From: Halobellus inordinatus
GTDB lineage: Archaea; Halobacteriota; Halobacteria; Halobacteriales; Haloferacaceae
Direction: 5' to 3'
Length of the DNA: 64,000 nt
Assembly: GCF_024464655.1 (NCBI RefSeq)
Contig: NZ_JANHAV010000009.1
Location: 62,001 to 126,000 of the forward strand
The notes under the pieces are model-generated. The model saw nothing but the letters and a program-made list of their open reading frames with translations. It searched no databases and was not told where the DNA came from. This document shows, piece after piece, positions 17,317 to 26,236 of this stretch. Every line of letters starts with the position of its first letter. Positions within the stretch are counted from its first letter, which is position 1. Made by a program: the position numbers and the translations under genes.

Positions 17317-19185
17317 TCAGGCCCGCTTTTGGATCTCCTCGCGCAGCACGTCGCTGACGATCTCGCCGTCGGCTTTCCCGCGGAGCGCGCCCATCGCTTC
17401 GCCCATCAACGCCGAGAACGCGCCCATTCCCTCGGCTTCCACCTGGTCTGCGTTGCGGTCGACGACCTCCGAGACGGCCTCGCGGACTTCGTCCTCGGAG
17501 ACGCCGGAGAGGCCGGCTTCCTCGACGGCTTCCTCGGCCGAGAGCGAGGGGTTCTCGGCCAGCGTCGCGAGGACGTCCTGGACGCCCTCTTTCGCGAGGT
17601 CGCCGTCCTCGACGAGGTGCATCACGGCGAGGAGGTGCTCGTCGGTCAGTTCCGCGACGGCGACGTCGTCGCGGCGGAGTTCGGTCAGCGTCGACTCCAA
17701 GAGTCCGGCCGCGAACGTCGCGTCGATGCCCTCCTCGACCGCCTGCTCGAACAGCGGCATCCGCCGTCCGTAGGCGACCTGCTCGGCGAGTCCCGCGTCG
17801 AGGTCGAACTCGGACTGGTAGCGCTCGACCTTCTCGGTGAGGAGTTCCGGCGTCTCGACTTCCGAGGGGTCGAGTTCGACCGGCGGCACGTCCGTCTCGG
17901 GGTACATCCGCGCCGCGCCGGGGAGCGGCCGGAGGTAGCGCGTCGTCCCGTCGTCGTTGGCGCCGCGCGTCTCCTCGGGCACGCCCTCGATGGCCGTTTC
18001 CGCGCGCTCGGCGGCCGCCTCGATGGCGAGTTCGGCGGTTTGGGTGTCGGCCGCGACGATAGCGACCGCGTCGTCGTCGCCGGCGTCGACCGCCGCCCGC
18101 AGCGCGTCGACTTCGTCTTCGGTCACGCCGTACGCGGGCAGTTCGTCGGTGTGGAAGATGCCACCCGCGCCGTGCCGCTTGGCGTGATCGGAGAGTTCGG
18201 TTCCGAGCCGGCGGTCGGGCTGGATCTCGCGCCCGACGAGTCCGTCGAAGCCGTACAGTGGGACGGCCATCACGGAGCCGCCGTCCGAGAGCGCCCCGCC
18301 GATCACGCCCGAGTCGGTGTCGGCGAACACGTCAGAGACGTCGGTTACGTCTCCGACGGACGCGTCGCGCTCGCGCAGTTGCTCGCGGATGTCCAGCAGT
18401 TCGACCTGGCGGCCGACCTCCTGGCGGACGATCTCGTCGATCTGGTCGAGCGCCTGCACGCCTTTGATTTCGACGCGGGCACCCTCCGCGATCGAGACGT
18501 TCACGTCCTGGCGGATCGTCCCGAGACCGCGCTTGACCGCGCCGGTCGAGCGGAGGAGCATCCCGATCGTCTCGGCGGCCTCTTGGGCCTGCTCCGGGGA
18601 GTCGATGTCGGGGCGCGTCCCGATCTCGACGAGCGGAACGCCGAGGCGATCAAGCGAGAACGTGACGTCGTCGCCGCGCTCTTCGACGCGCTGGGCGGAC
18701 TCCTCTTCGAGCATCAGGTCTTCGACGCCGACGGGGCCGTCGCTGGTCTCGATTGCGCCGTCCTGAGCGATGAGCGACGTCCGCTGGAAGCCCGAGGTGT
18801 TCGAGCCGTCGATGACGAGCTTTCGCATCACGTGGGCCTGATCGACCGGTTCCATATCGAGGAGTTCGGCGATCTGCAGCACCACGTCTCGTGCTTCGTC
18901 GTCGAGTCGGTGCGGCGGCTCCTCGTCTTCCTCGACGAGACAGGTCGTGTCGTAGGCGAGGTACTCGAACTCCCGTTCGACGCGGCTCTCTTCGAGCGCC
19001 GCCTCGTCGAGTTCGCCGAGTTCGCTCTTCGTCGGGTGCAGGTAGCGCGTGAACGAGCGCGTCGCCGCGTCCGGGTCGCGCTCCTCGGTCGGGCACCCAC
19101 AGAACAGCTTCGTCGCGGTATCGAGTTGCTGGTGGATCTCCAGGCCCGCGACGAGGCCGAGATCGTCGTAGTCGTACGCGGTCAT
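17317..19185 (-). CDS. gatE: Glutamyl-tRNA(Gln) amidotransferase subunit E
   Basis: The tRNA-binding and kinase subunit of the archaeal GatDE complex, which turns Glu-tRNA(Gln) into Gln-tRNA(Gln). The 622 residues start with MTAYDYDDLGLVAGLEIHQQLDTATKLFCGCP, the GatB/GatE cradle hallmark. VPLVEIGTRPDIDSPEQA and KRGLGTIRQDVNVSI, also hallmarks, follow. A GatE-specific insertion resembling the AspRS GAD domain spans about 290-400, and the C-terminal YqeY-like tail domain begins near 470. Length fits the family. The GatD partner is not in the window. Confidence 0.97.
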   Translation of the reverse strand: MTAYDYDDLGLVAGLEIHQQLDTATKLFCGCPTEERDPDAATRSFTRYLHPTKSELGELDEAALEESRVEREFEYLAYDTTCLVEEDEEPPHRLDDEARDVVLQIAELLDMEPVDQAHVMRKLVIDGSNTSGFQRTSLIAQDGAIETSDGPVGVEDLMLEEESAQRVEERGDDVTFSLDRLGVPLVEIGTRPDIDSPEQAQEAAETIGMLLRSTGAVKRGLGTIRQDVNVSIAEGARVEIKGVQALDQIDEIVRQEVGRQVELLDIREQLRERDASVGDVTDVSDVFADTDSGVIGGALSDGGSVMAVPLYGFDGLVGREIQPDRRLGTELSDHAKRHGAGGIFHTDELPAYGVTEDEVDALRAAVDAGDDDAVAIVAADTQTAELAIEAAAERAETAIEGVPEETRGANDDGTTRYLRPLPGAARMYPETDVPPVELDPSEVETPELLTEKVERYQSEFDLDAGLAEQVAYGRRMPLFEQAVEEGIDATFAAGLLESTLTELRRDDVAVAELTDEHLLAVMHLVEDGDLAKEGVQDVLATLAENPSLSAEEAVEEAGLSGVSEDEVREAVSEVVDRNADQVEAEGMGAFSALMGEAMGALRGKADGEIVSDVLREEIQKRA

Positions 19186-19318
19186 TACGAATGAGTGCGA
19201 ACCCCCGGCGTAAAAAATGATTCAGTCCGCGCCGGCGGGTACGGCGGGGCTCGCGTTCACGGGTGGCGCGTTTATTGGTAGCGCACCTACACCGCAACGG
19301 GCGATCGGTCGGCGTCGA

Positions 19319-19483
19319 CTACAGCCGGCGCAGTCCGTCGCCGATGCCGCGTCCTTCCTCGCACTCGGGGCAGGCGTAGTGCCAGCCGTCGGTCGTCGCC
19401 TTTCCCTCCGGGAACGTCGCGCCGCAGTGTCGGCATTCGAGGAGATCCCGACCGCTGTCGCGACTGTACTGGAGACCCTGCAT
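19319..19483 (-). CDS. Small CPxCG-type zinc-finger protein (54 aa)
   Basis: A 54-residue frame, too short for ordinary gene calling: it begins MQGLQYSRDSGRDLLECRHC and ends GRGIGDGLRRL. Two Cys pairs, CRHCG (residues 17-21) and CPECE (38-42), form a zinc-ribbon-like site. Haloarchaea are known to encode many such small CPxCG-related zinc-finger proteins, some linked to stress or motility, with no known reaction. It stands alone, downstream of gatE's start region on the same strand. The clean Cys spacing and stop-to-start fit make it likely real. Confidence 0.75.
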   Translation of the reverse strand: MQGLQYSRDSGRDLLECRHCGATFPEGKATTDGWHYACPECEEGRGIGDGLRRL

Positions 19484-19598
19484 ACCTGAAAATCGACGGG
19501 TTCTGGTATCAACGTATCGATCTTTTCGCGGGGACGAGAAACGGTATGCCGCGATACGAACTGGTGCGGTACCGCGTCGGTGTCGCGTTCGCGACAGG

Positions 19599-20309
19599 TT
19601 ACTCTCGGGCGCTGTGTTCGGGGCTTCTGCGGCCGGCGTTCACCGCGATGGTCCCGAAAACGTACTCCTCGGAGGCGACCTCGTCCATACAGTCGACGAG
19701 CGCGCGTCGCGAGTCGGCCGTCCGCTCGTCGAGGAGGGAAAGCGCGTCCGCGCTCTCGACGTCGAACAGTCGGCCGTTGAGCCGAACGAACAGATCGAGT
19801 GCCGCGTTCGCGGGTCGGCTTCCCCGGGGGACGAAGTTCGCCACGACGACGCTGTCGGCGAGGCCGCACCACCGACTCACGACCCCGTAAGGATCATCGA
19901 ACAGCGACGTCACGAACGTCGCGAGGACGCCGTCGACCGCGCTGATCGGCGGCGTAGTGGCGTCGCCCCGCACGAGCGAGACGTTCTCCCAGCCGTGTCG
20001 GGCCACGCGCGACCGGGCTCGGTCGAGCATCGGCCCCGTGATGTCGACGCCGACGACGTGCCCAGTGGGGCCGACGGCCTCACGCAGCGCGGGGAGGTTG
20101 ACACCGGGACCACAGCCGAACTCGACGACCGTGTCTCCGGGGTCGAGATCGAGCGCCGCCACGCACCCGGCGCGGACGCCGCCGATCGAGGACGTCGCTC
20201 GCGCGAACCAGTCGTAGAGCGGCGCCCAGGTCCCATAGCTGCGCTGGATGCGCCGAACGCTCTCCAGATCGAATCCGGCGCCGTCGCGGGAGCGCTCGCT
20301 TCGGGTCAC
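19599..20309 (-). CDS. SAM-dependent methyltransferase, coupled to the upstream gene
   Basis: A 236-residue class I methyltransferase. RIQRSYGTWAPLYDWF precedes motif I, VVEFGCGPGVNLPALREAVG (about residues 56-75), then GHVVGVDITGPMLDRAR and ISAVDGVLATFVTSLFDDP. The pattern is UbiE/phosphatidylethanolamine-methyltransferase-like. The start is GTG at 20309 because GTGA overlaps the stop of the upstream gene (20306), a translational-coupling arrangement. The upstream reading in this frame is shadow. The substrate is unknown; the coupled partner suggests a shared pathway. Confidence 0.82.
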   Translation of the reverse strand: MTRSERSRDGAGFDLESVRRIQRSYGTWAPLYDWFARATSSIGGVRAGCVAALDLDPGDTVVEFGCGPGVNLPALREAVGPTGHVVGVDITGPMLDRARSRVARHGWENVSLVRGDATTPPISAVDGVLATFVTSLFDDPYGVVSRWCGLADSVVVANFVPRGSRPANAALDLFVRLNGRLFDVESADALSLLDERTADSRRALVDCMDEVASEEYVFGTIAVNAGRRSPEHSARE

Positions 20310-21079
20310 GGGCCGGCGTTTTCCCTTACCGCCGCGGGCGACGTACGCGGCCACCACTGCCGCGGACCGTCTCTCGCGACCGTCGAGTAGCACTGCTCGG
20401 AGTCGGGACAGCCTCGCGGCCGCTGGTAGTCGATCCCGCGCTCTCGCAGGTACGTCACGTAGCCGTCGTCGACGCGGTCCAGTTTCTCGTGACACACCCA
20501 CCGCTCGCCGTAGCGACCGGCCGCGACGGTGCGATACGGGCAGGTGAACGTCGTCCGCTCGCACCCGGCGTCGGAGCCGGTTTCGTCGATTCGGACGCCG
20601 ACCGAGCGGTAGGCCACGCGGAGCCGTCGGACTACCTGTTCGGGCGACGACACGCCCAGAAACAGCCCGTGCGCCAGGGCGTACCCGAAGTCGTGAAGGA
20701 GGCGTTCGAAGCGCGTCAACTCCTCGGGTCGGTCCGAAACCACCGCCCGCAGATCCGCGTACCACGCCGAGACGGCCGCGATCTCGTCGAGAGTATCAGC
20801 CGCCTGTCGGAGCGCGTCTCGACGGTCACGCAGCGGCGTCGCCCCGTCGGACAGTCGGAACGACGGCACCGACTCGACGTGTTCGAGCACCGTCTCCCGG
20901 AGGATGTCGCCGTCTGCGTAGGCGTCGGCGCGGCGTTGCAACTCGGGGTACCACGACCGCGCCATCGCGCTGTAGACGCCGTCGAGGAGTTCGTCGGCGC
21001 GGTCGAACGGTTCGGAGTCGGGCGGCGTCGGGAACTGCTCGACGACGTGGCGCAATTCCTGGGGTGGTGGACCCGCCAT
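20306..21079 (-). CDS. Uncharacterised haloarchaeal protein with a C-terminal Cys cluster
   Basis: A 257-residue, mainly helical protein. The C-terminal third has five Cys: GCERTTFTCPYR, RWVCHEKLD and GCPDSEQC (about residues 171-235). In related-looking proteins such C...C...C...C sets bind a metal or Fe-S cluster; here that is inference. I do not recognise a family. The N-terminal two thirds have FERLLHDFGYALAHGLFLGVSSPEQVVRRLRVAYRSVG, amphipathic helices without membrane segments. It is cotranscribed and overlapped (GTGA) with the methyltransferase at 19599-20309. Confidence 0.7.
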   Translation of the reverse strand: MAGPPPQELRHVVEQFPTPPDSEPFDRADELLDGVYSAMARSWYPELQRRADAYADGDILRETVLEHVESVPSFRLSDGATPLRDRRDALRQAADTLDEIAAVSAWYADLRAVVSDRPEELTRFERLLHDFGYALAHGLFLGVSSPEQVVRRLRVAYRSVGVRIDETGSDAGCERTTFTCPYRTVAAGRYGERWVCHEKLDRVDDGYVTYLRERGIDYQRPRGCPDSEQCYSTVARDGPRQWWPRTSPAAVRENAGP

Positions 21080-21168
21080 AGCACCCGATACGACGGCGAG
21101 CGTAAAAATTCTGGACGTGGTCGGGGGGAAACGGCGCGTGAATCGAAATCGTCGATTCCGATCGACCC

Positions 21169-22578
21169 TCAGTCGTCGCCGAGAATCCCGCGATGCGTCA
21201 TCGTCTCGGGGTCGAGCACCTCGTCGGCCTCGTCTTCCGTGAGGTAGCCCTTCTCGATCACGACTTCGCGGACGGTCTTGTCCTCTTTCAGCGCGGTCTT
21301 TGCGACCTCGCTGGCCTTGTCGTAGCCGATCGTCGGATTCAGCGCCGTCGCCAGCGCCATCGAGCGCTCGACCTGCTCCTCACAGACCTCCTCGTTGGCT
21401 TCCAGTTTGGCGACGAAGCGCTCGGCGAAGACCTCCGAGGCGTTCGAGAGGAGTTCGCTCGACTGCAGGAAGTTGTGGGCGATGACCGGCTTGTAGAGGT
21501 TCAGATCGATCTGACCCTCGGCGGCCCCGGCCGAGACGGCGGCGTCGTTGCCGACGACCTGTTTGTGGACCTGATTCACCGCTTCGGCGACGACGGGGTT
21601 GATCTTGCCGGGCATAATCGAACTGCCGGGCTGATTCTCCGGCTGTTCGACCTCGCCGAGGCCGTTGCGCGGACCCGACGCCAGCAGTCGGAGGTCGTTC
21701 GCGATCTTGTTGAGCGAGCCTGCGACCGTCCGCAGCGCGCCGTGGGCCTCGTTCATCGCGTCGTGGGCGGCCTGCGCCTCGAAGTGGCTGTCGGCCGGGC
21801 GGAACTCGAGACCGGTCTCCTCGGAGATGTACTCCGCGGCGCGCTCGGGGAACTCCGGATGGGTGTTGAGGCCAGTCCCGACGGCGGTGCCGCCGAGCGC
21901 GAGTTCACCGAGATGGTCGCTGACGTTCTCAGCGCGCGTGATTCCCTTCTCGACCTGCGTCCGGTAGCCGGCGAACTCCTGGCCGAGTCGGATCGGCGTC
22001 GCGTCCTGGAGGTGCGTGCGGCCGGTCTTGACGACGCCGTCGAACTCCGCTTCTTTCGCTTCGAGTGCCTCCGCGAGCGTCTCTAGCGCCGGCACCAAGT
22101 CCTTCTGGACCGCTTCGAGCGCGGCGACGTGCATCGCCGTCGGAATTACGTCGTTCGAGGACTGCCCGTAGTTGACGTGGTCGTTCGGGTGGACCACGCG
22201 GTCGCCGATGGACTCACCGCGGAGTTCCGCGGCGCGGTTGGCGATGACCTCGTTGGCGTTCATATTCGAGGACGTTCCCGACCCCGTCTGGAAGACGTCG
22301 ACGGGGAACTGTTCGTCGTGCTCGCCGGCGATGACCTCGTCGGCCGCCTCGACGATGGCGTCGGCAGTCTCCGCTTCGAGGAGGCCGAGGTCGCGGTTCG
22401 CCTGCGCGGCGGCCTTCTTGACGACGCCGAGCGCCCGGACGAAGCGCCGGCCGAAGCCGATCCCCGAGATCGGGAAGTTCTCGACCGCCCGCTGGGTCTG
22501 TGCGCCCCAGTAGGCGTCCGCCGGCACTTGCATCTCTCCGAGGCTGTCCCGCTCGATGCGATACTCGTCGTCGGACAT
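21169..22578 (-). CDS. fumC: Fumarate hydratase, class II
   Basis: A cytosolic TCA-cycle enzyme that interconverts fumarate and malate. The 469 residues have the family layout: GSGTSSNMNANEVIANRA (about residues 97-114), HPNDHVNYGQSSNDVIPTAMH (about 127-147) and TGRTHLQDATPIRLGQEF. The superfamily signature is GSSIMPGKINPVVAEA (about 317-332), whose Ser is the catalytic base. The length and lack of Fe-S ligands match class II. It appears monocistronic with a 197-bp upstream gap to the potassium-channel gene. Confidence 0.95.
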   Translation of the reverse strand: MSDDEYRIERDSLGEMQVPADAYWGAQTQRAVENFPISGIGFGRRFVRALGVVKKAAAQANRDLGLLEAETADAIVEAADEVIAGEHDEQFPVDVFQTGSGTSSNMNANEVIANRAAELRGESIGDRVVHPNDHVNYGQSSNDVIPTAMHVAALEAVQKDLVPALETLAEALEAKEAEFDGVVKTGRTHLQDATPIRLGQEFAGYRTQVEKGITRAENVSDHLGELALGGTAVGTGLNTHPEFPERAAEYISEETGLEFRPADSHFEAQAAHDAMNEAHGALRTVAGSLNKIANDLRLLASGPRNGLGEVEQPENQPGSSIMPGKINPVVAEAVNQVHKQVVGNDAAVSAGAAEGQIDLNLYKPVIAHNFLQSSELLSNASEVFAERFVAKLEANEEVCEEQVERSMALATALNPTIGYDKASEVAKTALKEDKTVREVVIEKGYLTEDEADEVLDPETMTHRGILGDD

Positions 22579-22775
22579 ACTCGGAGCGACGACCGGCCGG
22601 CGCGTAAAACCCGTCGGTTCGATTCTCCTGTGTCCCGACAGGGTCGTACCGACGCGCCCGACGTACCCGATGTACCAGACGCTCCCGGCGCTCCCGACGT
22701 TTCTGATCCTCCCGACGCGTCGCCGTCCCGGCTCGCGTCCGACAGTATAACTATCGGTGCCCTGTACGCGCAGAT

Positions 22776-24413
22776 ATGGCGTTCCGTACCCGTCGGGGGG
22801 TCTACTACCTCGCGTTAGTCGTCCTGACGACGCTCGTCTTCACCGCCGTGTACAACGCCGGGATGGCCCACTGGGAGAACCGGCCACAGCCGCTGTATCG
22901 ATCGCTCGAAGTCGTCATCCAGACCTTCACGACGACGGGCTACGGCGAGGACGCCCCCTGGCAGACGTTCCGGATGAACGCCTTAGCGATCGTGATGCAA
23001 CTCACCGGCATCGGTCTCATCCTCACTGCAGTCGACGTGCTCGCCGTGCCGTGGCTCCGCGACGTGCTCACCCCCTCCGCGCCCGAGTCGATGGCGGATC
23101 TTCGAGACCACGTCGTCATCTGCGGACACACGCCACACACGGACACGTTCATCACGGAACTGGACGCCCGCGACCGCGAGTACGTCCTCGTGGAAGCCGA
23201 CGCCGACACGGCGCGGGAGTTACACGAAGACGACTATCAGGTCATCCACGGCGACCCGGAGTCGACGCAGACGCTCGAAAACGCGCAGGTGCAGTCGGCG
23301 GTCGCCGTCGTCGCCGACGTCGCCGACGACACCAACGCGAGCATCGCGCTTGCGGCGCGCGATGCCGCTCCCGAAGTACGAATCATCACGCTCGTCCAAG
23401 ACACAGATCTCGCGCAGTACCACCGCGTCGCCGGCGCCGAGAGCGTCCTCTCGCCGCGGCAGTTGCTCGGCGAGAGCCTGGCCGAGGAGGTGCCGACGAC
23501 CGTCAGGACGAACCTCGACGCAGGCGTCGCCATCGACGAGGACTTCGAGGTAATCGAGGTGACGGTCGCAGCCGACAGCGACCTCGCGGACCAGACGTTC
23601 GCCGAAGCGCGACTGCGCGAACGCTTCGGCGTGAACGTCATCGGCGTCTGGTTCGACGGCCAGTTCGAGACGCCGATCGAGCCCGGGGACGTGCTGGAGG
23701 ACGGCACGCGATTGCTGGTGGCCGGGGAGTACTCGCAGGTGGAGGAACTTCGCGAGGCGACGACCTCGGCCGTCCGGCGGTTCTCCTCACAGGACATCGT
23801 CCTCGCCGGCTACGGAGACTCCGGGAAAGCGGCCTACGAGGCACTGGCACGAACCAGCTCTCGGCTGACCGTCCTCGACATCGAGGCCGCGAAGAACGTC
23901 GACGTGATCGGTGACGCGCGCGACCCGGACGTGTTGCGAGAAGCGGGCATCGAAGACGCGTCGGCACTGGTCCTCACGGTCGCCGACGACACGACCGCGA
24001 TTTTCACGACGCTCATCGCCCGCGAACTGAATCCCGACCTCCAGATCGTCGTCAGAGCCAACGAGGAAGAAGACGTGCAGAAACTGTACCGCGCGGGCGC
24101 AGACTACGTTCAATCGCTCGCCACCGTCAGCGGTCGGATGCTGGCGTCGACCGCGTTCGAGGACGAGGAGGTGCTCGCGTACGACAAACAGATCAGCGTC
24201 GTCCGGATGCCGGCAGCGGACCTCGCCGGTGAGACGCTCGTCGAGGCGGACGTCAGAGCCGAAACCGGAAGTACAGTCGTCGCGATCATCAGAGACGAAG
24301 CGACGATCACCGAGTTCGAGCCGGCCGAGTTCACCTTCCGGGCCGACGACGAGGTCGTCGTCGCCGGCACCGACGACGCCATCACGCGGTTCGAGCGGCA
24401 GTTCAGCGGATGA
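22776..24413 (+). CDS. Potassium channel with two RCK/TrkA-N domains
   Basis: A 545-residue ion-channel-like protein. Helices lie at about residues 10-28 and 68-92, with the pore loop TFTTTGYGED between them; TGYG is the selectivity-filter core. Two cytoplasmic regulatory halves follow. The first TrkA-N begins DLRDHVVICGHTPHTDTFI (about 108) and the second SQDIVLAGYGDSGKAAYEAL (about 336). Each is followed by a TrkA-C-like domain, the last ending near TFRADDEVVVAGTDDAITRF. Ligand gating by NAD(H), ATP or Ca2+ is typical of the family. Potassium control is central to salt-in haloarchaea. Confidence 0.88.
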   Translation: MAFRTRRGVYYLALVVLTTLVFTAVYNAGMAHWENRPQPLYRSLEVVIQTFTTTGYGEDAPWQTFRMNALAIVMQLTGIGLILTAVDVLAVPWLRDVLTPSAPESMADLRDHVVICGHTPHTDTFITELDARDREYVLVEADADTARELHEDDYQVIHGDPESTQTLENAQVQSAVAVVADVADDTNASIALAARDAAPEVRIITLVQDTDLAQYHRVAGAESVLSPRQLLGESLAEEVPTTVRTNLDAGVAIDEDFEVIEVTVAADSDLADQTFAEARLRERFGVNVIGVWFDGQFETPIEPGDVLEDGTRLLVAGEYSQVEELREATTSAVRRFSSQDIVLAGYGDSGKAAYEALARTSSRLTVLDIEAAKNVDVIGDARDPDVLREAGIEDASALVLTVADDTTAIFTTLIARELNPDLQIVVRANEEEDVQKLYRAGADYVQSLATVSGRMLASTAFEDEEVLAYDKQISVVRMPAADLAGETLVEADVRAETGSTVVAIIRDEATITEFEPAEFTFRADDEVVVAGTDDAITRFERQFSG

Positions 24414-24458
24414 CGCTGTCGAGACAAACGTGAGAGCCGTTTCGCGATCGCCTGGCGA

Positions 24459-24731
24459 TCAGGCCGCGTCGCCCGCGAACTCCTCGTACTCCGCGGGCGT
24501 GTAGGTCTTCATCTCCAGTGCGTGGATCTCGGTCGTCATCGCGTCGCCGAGCGCGTCGTAGACCATCTGGTGCTGTTCGACGAGTGACTTCCCCTCGAAC
24601 GCGGGCGAGACGACGACGGCGGCGAAGTGCGCGTCCTCGTGGTCCTCGTCGGGGACGCGCGGGAGCGTGACCTGTGCGTCCGCGTCTTCGATCCCCGCTT
24701 CGATCCGTCGTTCGACTTCGTCGGTGTCCAT
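24459..24731 (-). CDS. BolA-family protein
   Basis: A 90-residue BolA/IbaG-like protein. FEGKSLVEQHQMVYDALGDAM (about residues 46-66) is the nucleic-acid-like helix-turn-helix with the conserved H of QHQMVY, and EIHALEMKTYTPAEY is the C-terminal strand. BolA proteins, with monothiol glutaredoxins, handle Fe-S cluster transfer or redox response, and no glutaredoxin is adjacent. The start is the ATG at 24731 (MDTDEVERRIEAGIED); a longer frame upstream is shadow. Confidence 0.9.
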   Translation of the reverse strand: MDTDEVERRIEAGIEDADAQVTLPRVPDEDHEDAHFAAVVVSPAFEGKSLVEQHQMVYDALGDAMTTEIHALEMKTYTPAEYEEFAGDAA

Positions 24732-24799
24732 ACCGGGTTTCGTCGGCGAGTCGGGATAAAGTTCTCCGCTTCGACAGCGCCGCCTGCCGACGGCGGACG

Positions 24800-25123
24800 C
24801 TACATCTGATAGCGGCGTTCGTCGTCGCGCTGCGGGTACTGGTTCTGCCCGGTCATCTCCTCGAAGGTCATCCCCGAGAGATACTCGTCGTAGGTCACGT
24901 CGTAGTCCTGTCGGAGATGGAAATCGAGCGTCCCGCGGTCGACGGTCGTCTGAAAGAGCAGATGGACCGCGCGCCGGAGCAGTTCGTCTGTCTCCTCGGT
25001 GCCGAACGCCGCCGCGAGCATCGCGAGTTCGTGGCGCGTCTCCCGGTCCAGCGAGACGGACTGCTCCTCGTCGAGGTCGCCGTAGGCCGACTCCACGTCC
25101 GCGGTGAGTTCGTCGAGACTCAT
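24800..25123 (-). CDS. Conserved haloarchaeal protein (107 aa)
   Basis: A soluble, acidic 107-residue protein with several amphipathic helices. The middle part LDRETRHELAMLAAAFGTEETDELLRRAVHLLFQTTVDRG is helical. The C-terminus LSGMTFEEMTGQNQYPQRDDERRYQM is distinctive. I recognise no named domain. The start at 25123 avoids a Trp/Arg-rich extension. It is divergent from mutY, with a 112-bp intergenic region that should contain both promoters. Confidence 0.65.
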   Translation of the reverse strand: MSLDELTADVESAYGDLDEEQSVSLDRETRHELAMLAAAFGTEETDELLRRAVHLLFQTTVDRGTLDFHLRQDYDVTYDEYLSGMTFEEMTGQNQYPQRDDERRYQM

Positions 25124-25235
25124 ACCCCAGGTTCTGGGGTGGCGCGGCCAAACGGCTTTCGTCTCGGTGCGCTCTCGATGGGGTTCGCGCGCGCCGATCA
25201 GAATCCACAAGCCCCGCCGGTTCCAGACTCCGACG

Positions 25236-26174
25236 ATGACGGACGGCGAGGCGCTCCGGATCGACGAAGAAACCCTATCGAGCGTCCGCGAGGCGCTCGT
25301 GTCGTGGTACGAGGCCGACCACCGCGCGTTCCCCTGGCGCGAGACCGACGACCCCTACGAGATTCTCGTCTCGGAGGTGATGAGCCAGCAGACGCAACTC
25401 GACCGCATCGTCGACGCCTGGGAGGATTTCCTCGACCGGTGGCCGACCGCGGCCGACCTCGCGGCCGCCGACCGCGCCGACGTCGTCGCATTCTGGAGCG
25501 ATCACTCGCTCGGCTACAACAACCGCGCGAAGTACCTCCACGAGGCGGCACAGCAGGTCAGAGACGAGTACGACGGATCGTTCCCGCGGACGCCCGGCGA
25601 ACTCTCCGAACTGATGGGCGTCGGCCCGTACACGGCGAACGCGGTCGCGTCGTTCGCGTTCAACAACGGCGACGCCGTCGTCGACACGAACGTCAAGCGA
25701 GTGCTGTACCGCGCCTTCGACCTCCCCGACGACGACGCGGCGTTCGAACGCGGGGCCGAACGACTGATGCCCGACGGCCGATCTCGCGTCTGGAACAACG
25801 CGATAATGGAACTCGGCGGCGTCGCCTGCGAGAAGGTGCCAAAGTGCGACGAGGCCGGCTGCCCGTGGCGCGAGTGGTGTCACGCCTACGAGACGGGCGA
25901 TTTCACCGCGCCCGACGTGCCCACACAACCCGAGTTCGAGGGAAGCCGTCGACAGATGCGCGGGCGGGTCGTCTCGACGCTCAAAGAGTACGACGAACTC
26001 GCGCTGGACGAGTTGGGGCCGCGGGTGCGAGTCGACTACTCGCCCGACGGAACGTACGGGAGAGAGTGGCTCCGGGGGCTGCTCGACGATCTCGTCGACG
26101 ACGGGCTGGTCGAGTTACAGGAGGACCCCGACGCGACAGACGACGCCGGCGCGATCGCTCGGCTCCGGCGGTAA
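25236..26174 (+). CDS. mutY: A/G-specific adenine DNA glycosylase (MutY)
   Basis: Removes adenine mispaired with 8-oxoguanine. The 312-residue protein has PYEILVSEVMSQQTQ (about residues 40-54, with the catalytic Glu). The HhH-GPD segment is LMGVGPYTANAVASFAFNNGDAVVDTNVKRVLYR, with the Asp of VVDTNV. Then comes an Fe-S motif, CEKVPKCDEAGCPWREWC. Its spacing is C-x5-C-x4-C-x5-C, not the bacterial C-x6-C-x2-C-x5-C. The C-terminal MutT-like region is shorter and winged-helix-like. The start is the ATG at 25236, after a 112-bp divergent promoter. Confidence 0.92.
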   Translation: MTDGEALRIDEETLSSVREALVSWYEADHRAFPWRETDDPYEILVSEVMSQQTQLDRIVDAWEDFLDRWPTAADLAAADRADVVAFWSDHSLGYNNRAKYLHEAAQQVRDEYDGSFPRTPGELSELMGVGPYTANAVASFAFNNGDAVVDTNVKRVLYRAFDLPDDDAAFERGAERLMPDGRSRVWNNAIMELGGVACEKVPKCDEAGCPWREWCHAYETGDFTAPDVPTQPEFEGSRRQMRGRVVSTLKEYDELALDELGPRVRVDYSPDGTYGREWLRGLLDDLVDDGLVELQEDPDATDDAGAIARLRR

Positions 26175-26236
26175 CGCGAGTCGTAGCGGATAGAGAACGC
26201 CGTAAACGAGGATCGAAACCGGAACCTGGGTAGAGA

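Noticed and set aside
17251-19194. 647-residue plus-strand reading frame opposite gatE
   Set aside because: It is the antisense shadow of a clear gatE gene. High GC and codon bias keep opposite frames open. It is Arg/Val/Asp-rich with no domain.
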